Positions 1-9,975 of a stretch of 64,000 bases of DNA are shown here, piece after piece. Each line of letters begins with the position of its first letter. The first letter of the stretch is position 1. The position numbers and the translations under genes were made by a program. This DNA is from Gymnopilus junonius (lineage: Eukaryota; Basidiomycota; Agaricomycetes; Agaricales; Galerinaceae): contig JADNYJ010000016.1 in the NCBI GenBank assembly GCA_015501075.1, positions 62,001 through 126,000 of the forward strand, in the 5' to 3' direction. Below the pieces are notes generated by a model, which worked only from the letters and a program-made list of their open reading frames with translations, did not search any database and was not told where the DNA came from.

Positions 1-498
1 ATTTCATATGCAGTTGACATACCTTGCTTACCTGGTGGTGAGCATCTGGAGCTCATCGCGTCTGTGGTAGAAGAGAAAGATGGTGGGGGAGAGTGAACAT
101 GTTTGAACGTCAATCAAGATCATTCATCACACATCAGAAAGCAGAGTTTGAAATTGAGCATGACCTGCCATGAACTGCTTTCTGCATAGGGGTTTGCAAG
201 GGAATGGAACCTGGTCTCATACCAGCTTACCTGGGCAGGATTCGTGCACCTGTGACAACCACTAACATTGGGTGGAGTTAGTCTAAACGAACAATGGATG
301 TTGGCTCTTGATGGCAAGAGAGGTTGGCACTTGAAGAAGAAAAGACAAACAAAGGTCAGTACAGGTGGTGAAAAAGAAAAAAGCTGCAGTCATGTACCTA
401 GAACCTTGCCTGAGCAAGGGGCAATGTAACGTGGAGAGATGAAGAGGTGGTGGGACATAGAAAGGATTGATGGCCTGAGTTGACCAAATCCAGCAATT
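1..498. other. Gene-free stretch at left edge
   Basis: I see no convincing coding exon or RNA gene. The short open frames lack the splice structure of the neighbouring genes. The stretch may be the outer part of the repeat unit whose palindrome cluster begins at 499. Confidence 0.4.
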
Positions 499-778
499 GA
501 CCTCATCTAGATGAGGTCTCATACATAAGCAAGGAATGCACATGGTTGGTGTTACCTAATCGAGTAATTGACCTCATCTAGATGAGGTCTCACATGTAAG
601 CACAAAAGCACATGATACGCTTTGCCCAATCCAGCAATTGACCTCATCTAGATGAGGTCTCATATGTAAGCAAGGATTGCACATGAGAGGCCTCCCTAAA
701 TGCAGTAATTGACCTTGTCTAGACAATGTAAGGAAAACCTATGCCTAATTGGGTATTTGAACTCATCTAGACAAGATG
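499..778. repeat. Array of 20-bp palindromes, left cluster
   Basis: Five copies of a palindrome centred on CTAG occur at 499-518, 570-589, 640-659, 711-730 and 759-778. The first three are perfect self-complementary copies of GACCTCATCTAGATGAGGTC. The last two are degenerate (CTTGTCTAGACAA and ACTCATCTAGACAAG cores). The first four are 70-71 bp apart and lie in a longer repeat that includes CAATTGACC before and CATATGTAAGCA after. A related cluster with the same core lies at 6476-6621. Paired arrays of hairpin repeats resemble the subterminal transposase-binding repeats of large DNA transposons, but I see no terminal inverted repeat, so this is inference. Confidence 0.85.
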
Positions 779-1036
779 TTATATGTAAGCTGAACTTATG
801 ACAAATTGAACCTCATTTGGCTGAGATTCAGAGGCCATCAACTTAATACTTAATGTCAGGCCATCAACTTAAATTGAACAAATTTCATGAAACCAGCATG
901 ATCTATTACATGGAATACAACCCAGTGCATCCAGTTAAGACACAATACACAAACACTGCAAGCAGCACTGTATGAAAATCGATATAAGAGTATTTACCAA
1001 AGGACTTGGGGCAAATTTTGATCAGAGTATATTCAT

Positions 1037-1900
1037 CTACTTGCCATCATTGCCAGTCATGCCGAGGTAAATAATGAACATAATATTGAAGGAGGCGCAA
1101 ACACCATCATTCTGCATGTGGAAAACATTGAAAGTGAATCCCATGGAAACAATGGCATATGGTGGAAGGTCTTTCTTCCCACCACAATAAAGAGGAAGAG
1201 ACTGCAGATTGTCAAAGTCCTTCTCTTTAAAGTTGAATCGTCCACCACGACCATCATATATAGGAACTACAGTATGTGTATGAGTAGATAAAACAGGGAG
1301 TGACATATTAACACACCATTGTCATCGAAGTTCAATGTCACCAGGAAAGAAGAGGGTCTCGACAAAGATGTAGTAGATTTCTGAAATAAGCCTGGTTTTT
1401 TAGGACTGGAAGAGCCAGCTGTAAAATAAAAGTCAGGGGATTTCACAGAGAAAGGTATTAGATTTACCTCGGGATCCATTTCCATGCCCAGCACCTTGTT
1501 TCATGGTGGCAAAAAGAAGAGATGATCCATAGAAATGGCAGCATGCTTCATCAAAGTTGGCCACCATCCCAAAAAAGCCAGCAAAATGATTGAAGTTCTC
1601 CTCAAAGATGAAGAGCATCAACTTCTTAGTTAGATAACCTTCTCCAGTTCCGTGCAAGGCACCAGATACAAGATTGCATTTGTTGATGGCACCAGTGAGA
1701 ATAAAAACAGTGTTGGAATTGCCTGGTTTGTGGACAATGTGTGTTTTGTTAATAGAAAACATTTCAGGGTCTGCAGAGATGGGATTGGCATAGATGCCAT
1801 GTGAGACAAATTTCTGGGATTGATGCAAGACCCTAAACACAATGATGAGTTTGAAAGAAAAGGAAGGACAATAGGTAATCATACCTTGCACTCTCATCAT
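1037..1900 (-). CDS. Uncharacterised repeat-borne protein, C-terminal part
   Basis: Several minus-strand open exons join through plausible GT-AG introns into one unit of normal composition. One exon (about 1515-1850) contains VSHGIYANPI, HIVHKPGNSNTVFILTGAIN and SGALHGTGEGYL. The last (about 1037-1260) contains PIYDGRGGRF, LPLYCGGKKDLPPYAIVS and a terminal SFNIMFIIYLG before a stop at 1037. I do not recognise a named domain. The pattern resembles hypothetical proteins I associate with repeats in Agaricomycete genomes, but that is recall. It lies inside the pair of palindrome arrays and opposite in strand to the gene ending at 6165. No enzymatic motif is visible, so no function is proposed. 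Confidence 0.4.
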
Positions 1901-2300
1901 CATCCATTGCCTGCAATGTGGGAGCAAAGGTCAACAGTTGCTGATTTTGGATGCCATTGTATTGCATGTCTCTTTCCAAATGGAAAAATGGTAAAAGGAG
2001 CACTGCACAGCTTAAACAAAGAGAGAAAGGTCAGTGGACATTTCAGGAATAACAGGAGAAATGTACTTCAAGCATGGCAGATCTGGAAAGCACTTGTGGA
2101 GGGCATGCAGAGCAGGGGTGGATGGAAGGACATGATGTTTGCTGTCCAATTTCTGTTTGACAATGTCACTGAAATAACAATGTAAATATCTTTGATTTTG
2201 AAATAAAAGATTGAAATACTGGTCAGAGCTATCAGTGTGTTTGGTACTCTTTTTCTTTTTGTTGTTCTTCTTGACAGCATGGGATTTGCAACCATCACCA

Positions 2301-3119
2301 TCACTGTGAAAGGAAGAATTGAGCAAGAGGAGTAAAACAATGAGGATAAAGGCACCTTGCAGAGTCAGAGGAGTCGCCAGAAGAAGCCTTTGTGTTCCTC
2401 TTATGATGATGAGAAGGAGCCCTACATATATTATCAGGACAGGTGAGTGATTTAATATGAGAGAAAACATACATAGAGGAGTCCGACTCCTCATCAGAAG
2501 AAGTCTTATGCTTTGCACAGCAAGATTTGCAGTGTTTGTTCTGGGACATTTTGGCTGGATGCACATCAATGTTTTCTTCTTCTGACTCTGAAGCCGTGCT
2601 GCTCTGATGCCCATGGGTGGGCTGTTTTCCTTTTCCTTGATAGTCAGAATGAGAGTGATCCTTGACAACAGGAGAACTGTCAGATTCTTTGGAATGGTCC
2701 TGTTTGTGGGTAGACTTCTCTTGGTGATGAGAGGACTTGTGAACAGATGTGTCTTCATCATCATGAATGATAAAGCCATCAAGGCTGTCAAATGAAGAGT
2801 CATTGGTATGTGGATGAGAAGACTTATTGTGGTGGTGAGGAGTGGATCTGTCACATGAATGAGATCAGCAATGAGGAGAGGACCTGCAATGTGAACGGGA
2901 TCCATGATGAGAAGAAGATCTCTGGTGAGGGGAGGATCTGTGTCGAAAGCCCTTGTGAACCTCAACACCAGACAAATCATCATCTGTTGTCACATGGGAG
3001 CACTTGGTGGGATGCATTGACTTGGGAGGACCAGAGTCATATGCAGAGTCAAGACCAGGTGCTTTGCTGGCATGAGCCTGCACACCTGAAGTTTCAAGGT
3101 CATGCCTGCAGGCTTGCAC
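2301..3119 (-). CDS. Low-complexity Ser/His/Asp-rich exons, unknown
   Basis: Minus-strand frames in this interval are strongly biased. They contain runs such as HRSSPHQRSSSHH, KHKTSSDEESDSS and HHHKRNTKASSGDSSDS, alternating basic/His and acidic/Ser blocks as in disordered regulatory segments. The order on the strand suggests an N-terminal disordered region of the same gene as the exons at 1037-1900, but I could not establish a continuous splice path, so it is listed separately. It could also be a decayed low-complexity tract. No domain is recognised. Confidence 0.3.
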
Positions 3120-5026
3120 AGGCTCAGAAGAAATTTCATCAGCATCAACCTGTCAAGATGATTGTGGCTGCTTGCCCTTGTTCTTTAGGGAAGCCTCATG
3201 CATTTGACATTTCATACTATAGTCGGAATGTCCAGCATCCTCCTGATTGATAGCTGGGAATTTGCTATATGAGACAGAATAATAGCATAAACAGATAAGT
3301 AAAATGACAAAGCAATTAAAAAAAATGAACACAAGCATGACATTATCCATGTCTCCATCAAGAAAATGCTCCTCCTCTGAAAATGTGTGTCCTTGGATAG
3401 TAAGATGTGTGGCTCAGGCCTTGGTTCAAGATTGAGAAAGACTAGCAAGTAAAATATAAGTAAAGAAAAGACAAGATTTCATGAATGCATTGAAACTTAC
3501 AGTTTGAAGAGGTCAAGGTCAGAAGACTCCTCAGCACTTGCTGTATGAATCTTTCACTGGCTATCTTCAGCATCCACAGTAAAGTCCACAACCTGTCCAG
3601 GCTTCTTGGACTCAGGAGCACCATCAAGTACAGCACCCTCAAGAACCTTCCATGTAGGCTTGTGGCTATGAATGAAAACAACATTTCAGAAGTGCATGGA
3701 AAGGAAAGTCAAAATGATGTTAAACTTACATCCTTTTGGTAGAGTCAGGTTGTGCAGAAGGGCCAGTGCCAGCTTCATCAATGTCCATAGGGCTAAGGAA
3801 AGTTTAAAAAATCAGCATTATAGCTATAGTGATGAAAATCAAATGAAATAACCTGATCTCCCCAAAACTAAGATGATGAGACAAAGTCTTCACAGGTGTA
3901 TTAGCACTAGGAGGACCAAATGATTACATTGCTACATGGCAAAAAATTCATGTGAAACATACATTATAGTGACAGGTGAATGGTCCCAAAACTCAGGAGA
4001 TCCAGGCCTAGGCTTCACAGATTTGGTGATTTTTGTGGGTGGTTCCACAAACTCTCTGTAAATGAGGTCAATGAGGAAGTAAATGTGATTGTAAGAGGGC
4101 AAAGAAACTTGCATATCAGAAGATAGATCTCGAATGATGTGGGCTCATTTTTTCTTTTCAGGTGAAAGCTGTATTTGTGAGCTGGCACAAATGATGTTAG
4201 AGAGGTGAGGTAGCTGCTGAGGGGGACCTACTCCAAAGACTCTGTAGTACTGGGCTCTATTCTAAAGGAGACAACAATTAGAAAGACAGACAAAAAATAA
4301 GAGAAAGTGGAAGAAGACAAACTTGATTCGAACATTGGGAGACATTGGCAATAAGTCAAACTCAATGTTAAAAACTGGAGGGGAGATTTGGGAAGAATGG
4401 GTTGTAGGGAAAAGCAAGTATGGTGCCCTTTTAACATAAACATGAGGACCGACACAACTGCAAATGAACAAGAGAGCGACATACCATCATGCACCTTAGA
4501 AATGCTGATGTGCATTAAAGAGAAGTGAATGTGAATCCATTGAGGAACATCAATGAGAGAAGGTCAGTATACATCAGCTCAACTTCACAGGTTTTGACCA
4601 ACTGGAACAAAAGTGAAATGTACCAGAAGCAAATGGGGATAGTAAAGACAAATTCATAAGCTAGAATACAGCTACTGACCCTCAGGACAGATTTAAGAAG
4701 GGAAATAAAAGATAGTTGAAGACAAATCCAAAAAGAAGCACAAACTCACATCACGAGAAGTATTGCAAAGTTGAAACAAGAATGAGGAACCAGCAACAGC
4801 TTCTTTTCCAGTTAGAATGATGTCAGCTACATGAGATCATATGAACCTGCATGATGCTCACCAAGGACAATGTTAAACAAGCCAGATTTACCCTTCACCC
4901 AGTCAAATCCCTTAGTCCCAACACACCTACCCTACAATACCTCCACCATCTTGCACAAACCATGGACAGGACATATGACATGGATGCAGCAGGTTAGCAT
5001 GCCAGAACCCTCAGTATTTAAAAGCC
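3120..5026. other. No recognisable gene
   Basis: This stretch is A-rich with only short open frames and no protein family I recognise. It may hold further small exons of the minus-strand repeat gene, since candidate splice sites are present. It is bounded by the two repeat-borne gene remnants. Confidence 0.35.
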
Positions 5027-5555
5027 ATGAAAGACAAACATATACTAGCTGAAGCACTGGAAGAAATAGCAAGCGAATGGATTGACAATCCTTTCAGCAA
5101 ACTTCACCTCACAGAAATAACAAATGTGAGTAAGAGCCATACTTCGTGGAAGGCAGATCTTACAGATATAATTGAGCAGGCAGAAAACTGGGCTCACCTG
5201 TATGAGCCTGAACATGTAGGCATCCCTAAGGCATAGCACTTGATCAAACAGGTGGTGCACATGCAGAACAATGTGAGAGCTCCCAGGGAAGAAGTTGTAT
5301 TGACAGTCCAAGGTATTATTGCAAAGAAAGATCTCCCCCCATTTGAGGACAAGATAAGGTGATCCTATCCAATGTGTACACCTTTATGGGACTGATATAG
5401 ATTTTGCACCAGCCCATGAGCACCCATATGCAGCATCTGAGGCAAAGCATCACACTGATTGGGTTCCAGACACCGACCTTCATGCGTGCATTGCACAATG
5501 TTGGCAAAATTCATGGCCTCTTCAGTCATTCAGTTGGACATAAAAACCTCCAAGC

Positions 5556-6165
5556 ATGTGGCATCATCATGAGCATTGCCAGGAGCAAGCTTTGGAGATG
5601 TCAAATAGATATTTTACCCCAAGGAAACAGGCTCAGGAAGTGGAAGAACTTACCTTCGGGCATGATGTTGACCCAAAGGACATTCTGAAGAAGGCTGCAG
5701 GAAATTGTCTGGTCCACATTGAAGACAATGTTGTTCAGTACTATGAATTGGTGAAAACAAAAGGTTCTGGTGATGCAAAGTAAGTATCAGCTGCAAACCA
5801 TTATAGTAATTAATACTAAATGTCAAAACACATACTAGATTCCTCCCAGCAAAGCCCATTAAGTTCCAAGTGGGCAACATAGTCAAAGCCCAAGTATCTA
5901 TTATTCTCATCCCACAATGTGAGAGCAAGTTCAAATCCACCATGGTGTTGCAATCTCTGACAATAATGGATGGAACCTTCACACAGGTAAGTAAGCCTTC
6001 AATAAATTGCAAAGGACTTACTGACATGTTACACAGGATGCAGCCAAAATGCAACTGCAACTGCAAAAGTCTGCCATAGCCAATATATCTATGGGACCAA
6101 CTCTCAAATGCAGTGTAGGATATGCAGATGAGGAGTTTGGAATAATGAAGCACAAGTTTAGTTGA
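5556..6165 (+). CDS. Uncharacterised repeat-borne protein, C-terminal part
   Basis: Three exons join cleanly: an open frame ending at 5779, exon 5839-5986 and exon 6037-6165, with introns of 59 and 50 nt. The product contains HIEDNVVQYYELVKTKGSGD, then KFQVGNIVKAQVSIILIP, then AKMQLQLQ and KCSVGYADEEFG before TGA at 6163. The combination of an EDN..QYYE motif, a F.VG.IV.AQ motif and a C-terminal VGY.DEE motif resembles uncharacterised proteins I have seen around transposons in mushroom genomes; this is recall, not a search. Upstream frames (5027-5555) look related but are broken by stops, so the start is unknown and the copy may be decayed at its 5' end. Confidence 0.45.
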
Positions 6166-6475
6166 CTGAGGGTCGATGAAGATGAAGATGATGTGAATAA
6201 GGCTAATGAAGAGTGGGACTGAGGAGAAATACACACACGTAGAATGCTTGCAGGATATTAGGGGAGAATATTATATCACATGAAGAAATAAATGTACATG
6301 AGAGCAAAGAAAGGTGTGAAGCAGAGTGGATGCTATTGACCCAGCAGATTGTTGCCTCACGTGATTTTCAGAGATCACTGGGAATGAACTTGTGCATGAG
6401 CCAACCAATTTGTGAGCCATAAATGGAAAGACTTAGGGCACTTCCATGCCGGGACAGAACCTGCATTCAGATAAA

Positions 6476-6621
6476 GACCTTGTCTAGACAAGGGTTGACT
6501 AAGCAGACTGGTGGCCTTCACATCTGCATTTGGATAAAGACCTCATCTAGACGAGGGTTGACTAAGCAGGCTGATGGCCTTCATGTCTGCATTTGGATAA
6601 AGACCTCATCTAGATGAGGGT
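6476..6621. repeat. Array of 20-bp palindromes, right cluster
   Basis: Three units spaced exactly 63 bp apart begin at 6476, 6539 and 6602. Each carries GACC(T/C)(T/C)(G/A)TCTAGA(C/T)(A/G)AGGGT, the core of the palindromes at 499-778, here followed by TGACTAAGCAG and separated by a conserved GCATTTGGATAAA segment. With the left cluster they bracket about 5.7 kb. The open frame through the array is only the repeat read in one phase and is not a gene. Confidence 0.85.
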
Positions 6622-7952
6622 TGACTAAGCAGAATGTCACATCATGATGCAGTGGACTTGGTTCACAAATTACACCTGCTTGAAAACATTCAAATCATAT
6701 ACAGGGAATGAATGAACAGTTGGATATTTTTATGGTTTTTCACTCTGAATACATGGCATATTTACATGAGCCAAAAGAAAAACAAAAATTGCAAAATTGA
6801 AAATTTGAGAATTTCGGAAAAAGAGTCAGGACTGAGGGTATAATGTGTGAAGACAAGTATGAAATAAATAAAGAAAAGAAAGAGAACAGAGAACAGAGCA
6901 TGAATACAGGACAGAGAACGGAAGTTTCATGCAGTGAGGGGAGTTACAGCTATTTCCAGCTCAAATAGCATTACAAGTCACAGTGAGAAGTCAGCCTATA
7001 TAAATGAGACCTATAAATAGGCCTCATAACTGGTTCTGCCTGGCTGGTTGATCTGCTTCTTGATTCCAAAAAGATGTGCAAGTTCTCTGGCTTGGATTTA
7101 GCAGGCCATAACAAGGATTTCATTGGGCAGACCTGCGATGCATTTGCTCACTGGACCTTGGTAGACTCAGGTACTGAGTTTGTTCCTTCTGACATTCAAG
7201 GTTTGTGATATCTTAATACATCAAATATGGACACCATACTTACCATCTCTCTAAATACCAGGCATCCTGCACACCATAAAACTGCAGAACATTGATGGTC
7301 CGAATGCCTTGATTTATTTGATTTGATGAGTCACAGGTAAGTTGACTTCTAGTTTCTGGCAATCCCATTCTAACACTGCTCACAGTAAGGAGAAAACCAT
7401 GGGTCTTGGTGATAAAGGTATTGCAGGAATCAAGGAGTTTTGCCAGCAACATAAATGCAATACAATCTGTAAAAACTTCAGTCTTGAAGCAATGATGAAG
7501 CTTTTGAAGATATTGGAAGGTTAGGGCTCTTACTGCTCTGCCATTATTTATTTGAGTTAATATATCTTTCTAGAAGAAGAAGATGATTTTAACTCTGAAA
7601 ATGATGAACCTGTTGGTGATGAGACCAGGAAGGGTGCCAATAATGATGATATAGGAGAAGGAGGAGATAGCACTCATGCCTAGACAAATTTGTAGGTTAT
7701 TACAAGATTATTCATTGACTGCCTCCTTCCTTCTTGTAAATATTTTAAAATTCCCCTGTCTACCCAATTCCAATGTATTTTATACCTCCAATCATGTTTG
7801 CCCTCAACAAACTTGAATATAGGACCACATGCATGGTTCAATGTATCGACGTGGAATCCTTCTAATGACCTGGATGTACCAAGTTGTACAATGCACCAGT
7901 CGTAGGTTGGATTATGGCAACACAGCTCCCAACTGCTGTAAAGCGCGCCGTT
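6622..7952. other. Gene-poor repeat flank
   Basis: I see no coherent gene. A TATA-like CCTATATAAATGAG lies near 6993. Short exons with splice-like borders around 7330-7680 end in an acidic E/D-rich stretch, but no family is recognisable. The interval ends at the first hAT element. Confidence 0.3.
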
Positions 7953-8616
7953 TAGTGTTGTGGGAAATAGGCCAGCAAAATTTGCACCTGCAAATTAGCC
8001 CTGCAAATTAGCAGCTAATTTGCTGGTCTGGCCGGCATCCCAAATATTGGGGGGGAAATTAGGGCAAATTAGCTCAGAGGATAGGCAGAAATATATCTGG
8101 CATGTATACTGTGAGAAACTGGCCTAATGAGGTAGAGAGTGCTCAGAGGGTCTGAGAGCAGGCCCTCTAATTTTTGTCTGTGAGGTCTCGAAATATATTC
8201 ATGATTTATTTACAATTTCTCAATTTCAAATTGCCGATTAAGGCTATCGATAGAATCATAGCCTCTGATCTTCACCATAAATCCATGGAAATGAGCTCAG
8301 AAAAGTCCACCAGTAAGTTGGGAAATGTGGCGGCAAGTGTTTTGGTGCAAGCAGCTGATGAATGGGTGATGTTGTAATAGAGAACAATGGACAACGTGGT
8401 CGTGTTGTAGTAAAAGAGCCTAATTCACCCTAATTCACTGCAAAATAGCTAATTTTCACTATTTCGCATGGCTAATTTGTGCAAATTAGCCAGGGGCCCA
8501 GCCCCCAGGCCCCTCCACAAATTAGCCCTAATTTGCAAGTGCAAATTTGGGCCTCCGCCGAGCTCCGTCAAATTTGCCCAGCGAAGTAGGTCCACTGGCT
8601 ATTTCCCGCAACACTA
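7953..8616 (+). mobile_element. Non-autonomous hAT-type element, copy A
   Basis: A 664-bp element bounded by TAGTGTTGTGGGAAATAG and CTATTTCCCGCAACACTA. Its subterminal regions carry repeated GCTAATTTGC/GCAAATTAGC motifs, as expected for transposase-binding repeats. It has no transposase; the 67-residue open frame inside is shared with copy B and looks non-coding. The TAGTG terminus and an 8-bp target duplication deduced for the pair indicate the hAT superfamily. The immediate flanks, GCGCCGTT and ATTTTTTT, do not match, which is explained if the spacer to copy B was inverted. Confidence 0.85.
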
Positions 8617-8702
8617 ATTTTTTTTCAAACCAATCATGACTATTGATGTTTGGCCCTTGGCCATTGCCAAATACCATCAAACACTACCTTTCAATCTCCC
8701 AT

Positions 8703-9366
8703 TAGTGTTGCGGGAAATAGCCAGTGGACCTACTTCGCTGGGCAAATTTGACGGAGCTCGGCGGAGGCCCAAATTTGCACTTGCAAATTAGGGCTAATTT
8801 GTGGAGGGGCCTGGGGGCTGGGCCCCTGGCTAATTTGCACAAATTAGCCATGCGAAATAGTGAAAATTAGCTATTTTGCAGTGAATTAGGGTGAATTAGG
8901 CTCTTTTACTACAACACGACCACGTTGTCCATTGTTCTCTATTACAACATCACCCATTCATCAGCTGCTTGCACCAAAACACTTGCCGCCACATTTCCCA
9001 ACTTACTGGTGGACTTTTCTGAGCTCATTTCCATGGATTTATGGTGAAGATCAGAGGCTATGATTCTATCGATAGCCTTAATCAGCAATTTGAAATTGAG
9101 AAATTGTAAATAAATCATGAATATATTTCGAGACCTCACAGACAAAAATTAGAGGGCCTGCTCTCAGACCCTCTGAGCACTCTCTACCTCATTAGGCCAG
9201 TTTCTCGCAGTATACATGCCAGATATATTTCTGCCTATCCTCTGAGCTAATTTGCCCTAATTTCCCCCCCAATATTTGGGATGCCGGCCAGACCAGCAAA
9301 TTAGCTGCTAATTTGCAGGGCTAATTTGCAGGTGCAAATTTTGCTGGCCTATTTCCCACAACACTA
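8703..9366 (-). mobile_element. Non-autonomous hAT-type element, copy B
   Basis: The reverse complement of copy A, exactly 664 bp, differing at only two positions, both at CpG/TpG sites. The 86-bp spacer at 8617-8702 separates the copies. The right flank is AAAAAAAT. The complementary ATTTTTTT lies next to copy A at 8617-8624. If the spacer is turned round, copy B gains a perfect 8-bp AAAAAAAT duplication, typical of hAT insertions. Confidence 0.85.
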
Positions 9367-9383
9367 AAAAAAATCATCCCTAT

Positions 9384-9392
9384 AGAAAGTGA
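9384..9392. repeat. Target-site duplication of the MULE, left copy
   Basis: AGAAAGTGA directly precedes the left terminal repeat and recurs directly after the right one at 14943-14951. The duplication is 9 bp, or 10 if the shared G is counted, which is the size expected for Mutator-like elements. Confidence 0.9.
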
Positions 9393-9975
9393 GGATTAAA
9401 CTATTTGGAAACCCCCCTTTCTAATAGAAACCCCGGGTTTCTACAACTATCAGAGAAACCCTAGATAATTTTTATTTGTCCTCTGATTTGTGCCGAAATT
9501 CGGCAGTGCTGTGCTATGATGAGGTAATAAGGATCACACAATGGATGGAGCACAGCTCCAACATTGCGCGTCGCGTTCTCCCTCCTCCTCCATGTCATTG
9601 TTGTCTTCCTTCCCTTGCTCGAGCAACCACCCCTGCCATCTTGTTCTTTGATACTGCTTGTAGATATACATTCTTATGGTAAGCTGTTCCCCCCTCCTTT
9701 CTGTTAAGGACAGTGTCTAATTGTTTCTCGCAGTACTTATTTTTGTAGCTCATAATTTGATTCCACTTTTTCAATTTTTTTCCTGCAATTTTTGAGGGTG
9801 GATCTGTTCGTATCATGTGAGGTCCTGGAATGAGATCGGAAGGTCGGACTCACCCTCTCATCCTTGAAGAGCACTACGAAGATGTGCACACCTGGATCCA
9901 GGCCCATGGATAGGCCTCGCTTTCGCGACTATGCCTCGCCTCCACCCCATCTTGCATTCTCATCTGATTTTTTAG

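Noticed and set aside
499..778. CRISPR-like array
   Set aside because: Repeats are palindromes inside longer similar units, spacers are alike, and the genome is eukaryotic.
6423..6617. 64-residue frame through the right palindrome array
   Set aside because: It is the 63-bp repeat read in phase, not a protein.
8174..8377. 67-residue open frame in hAT copy A and its twin at 8942-9145
   Set aside because: It exists only because the two elements are copies; no start context, intron or family resemblance, and a 664-bp element is too small to be autonomous.
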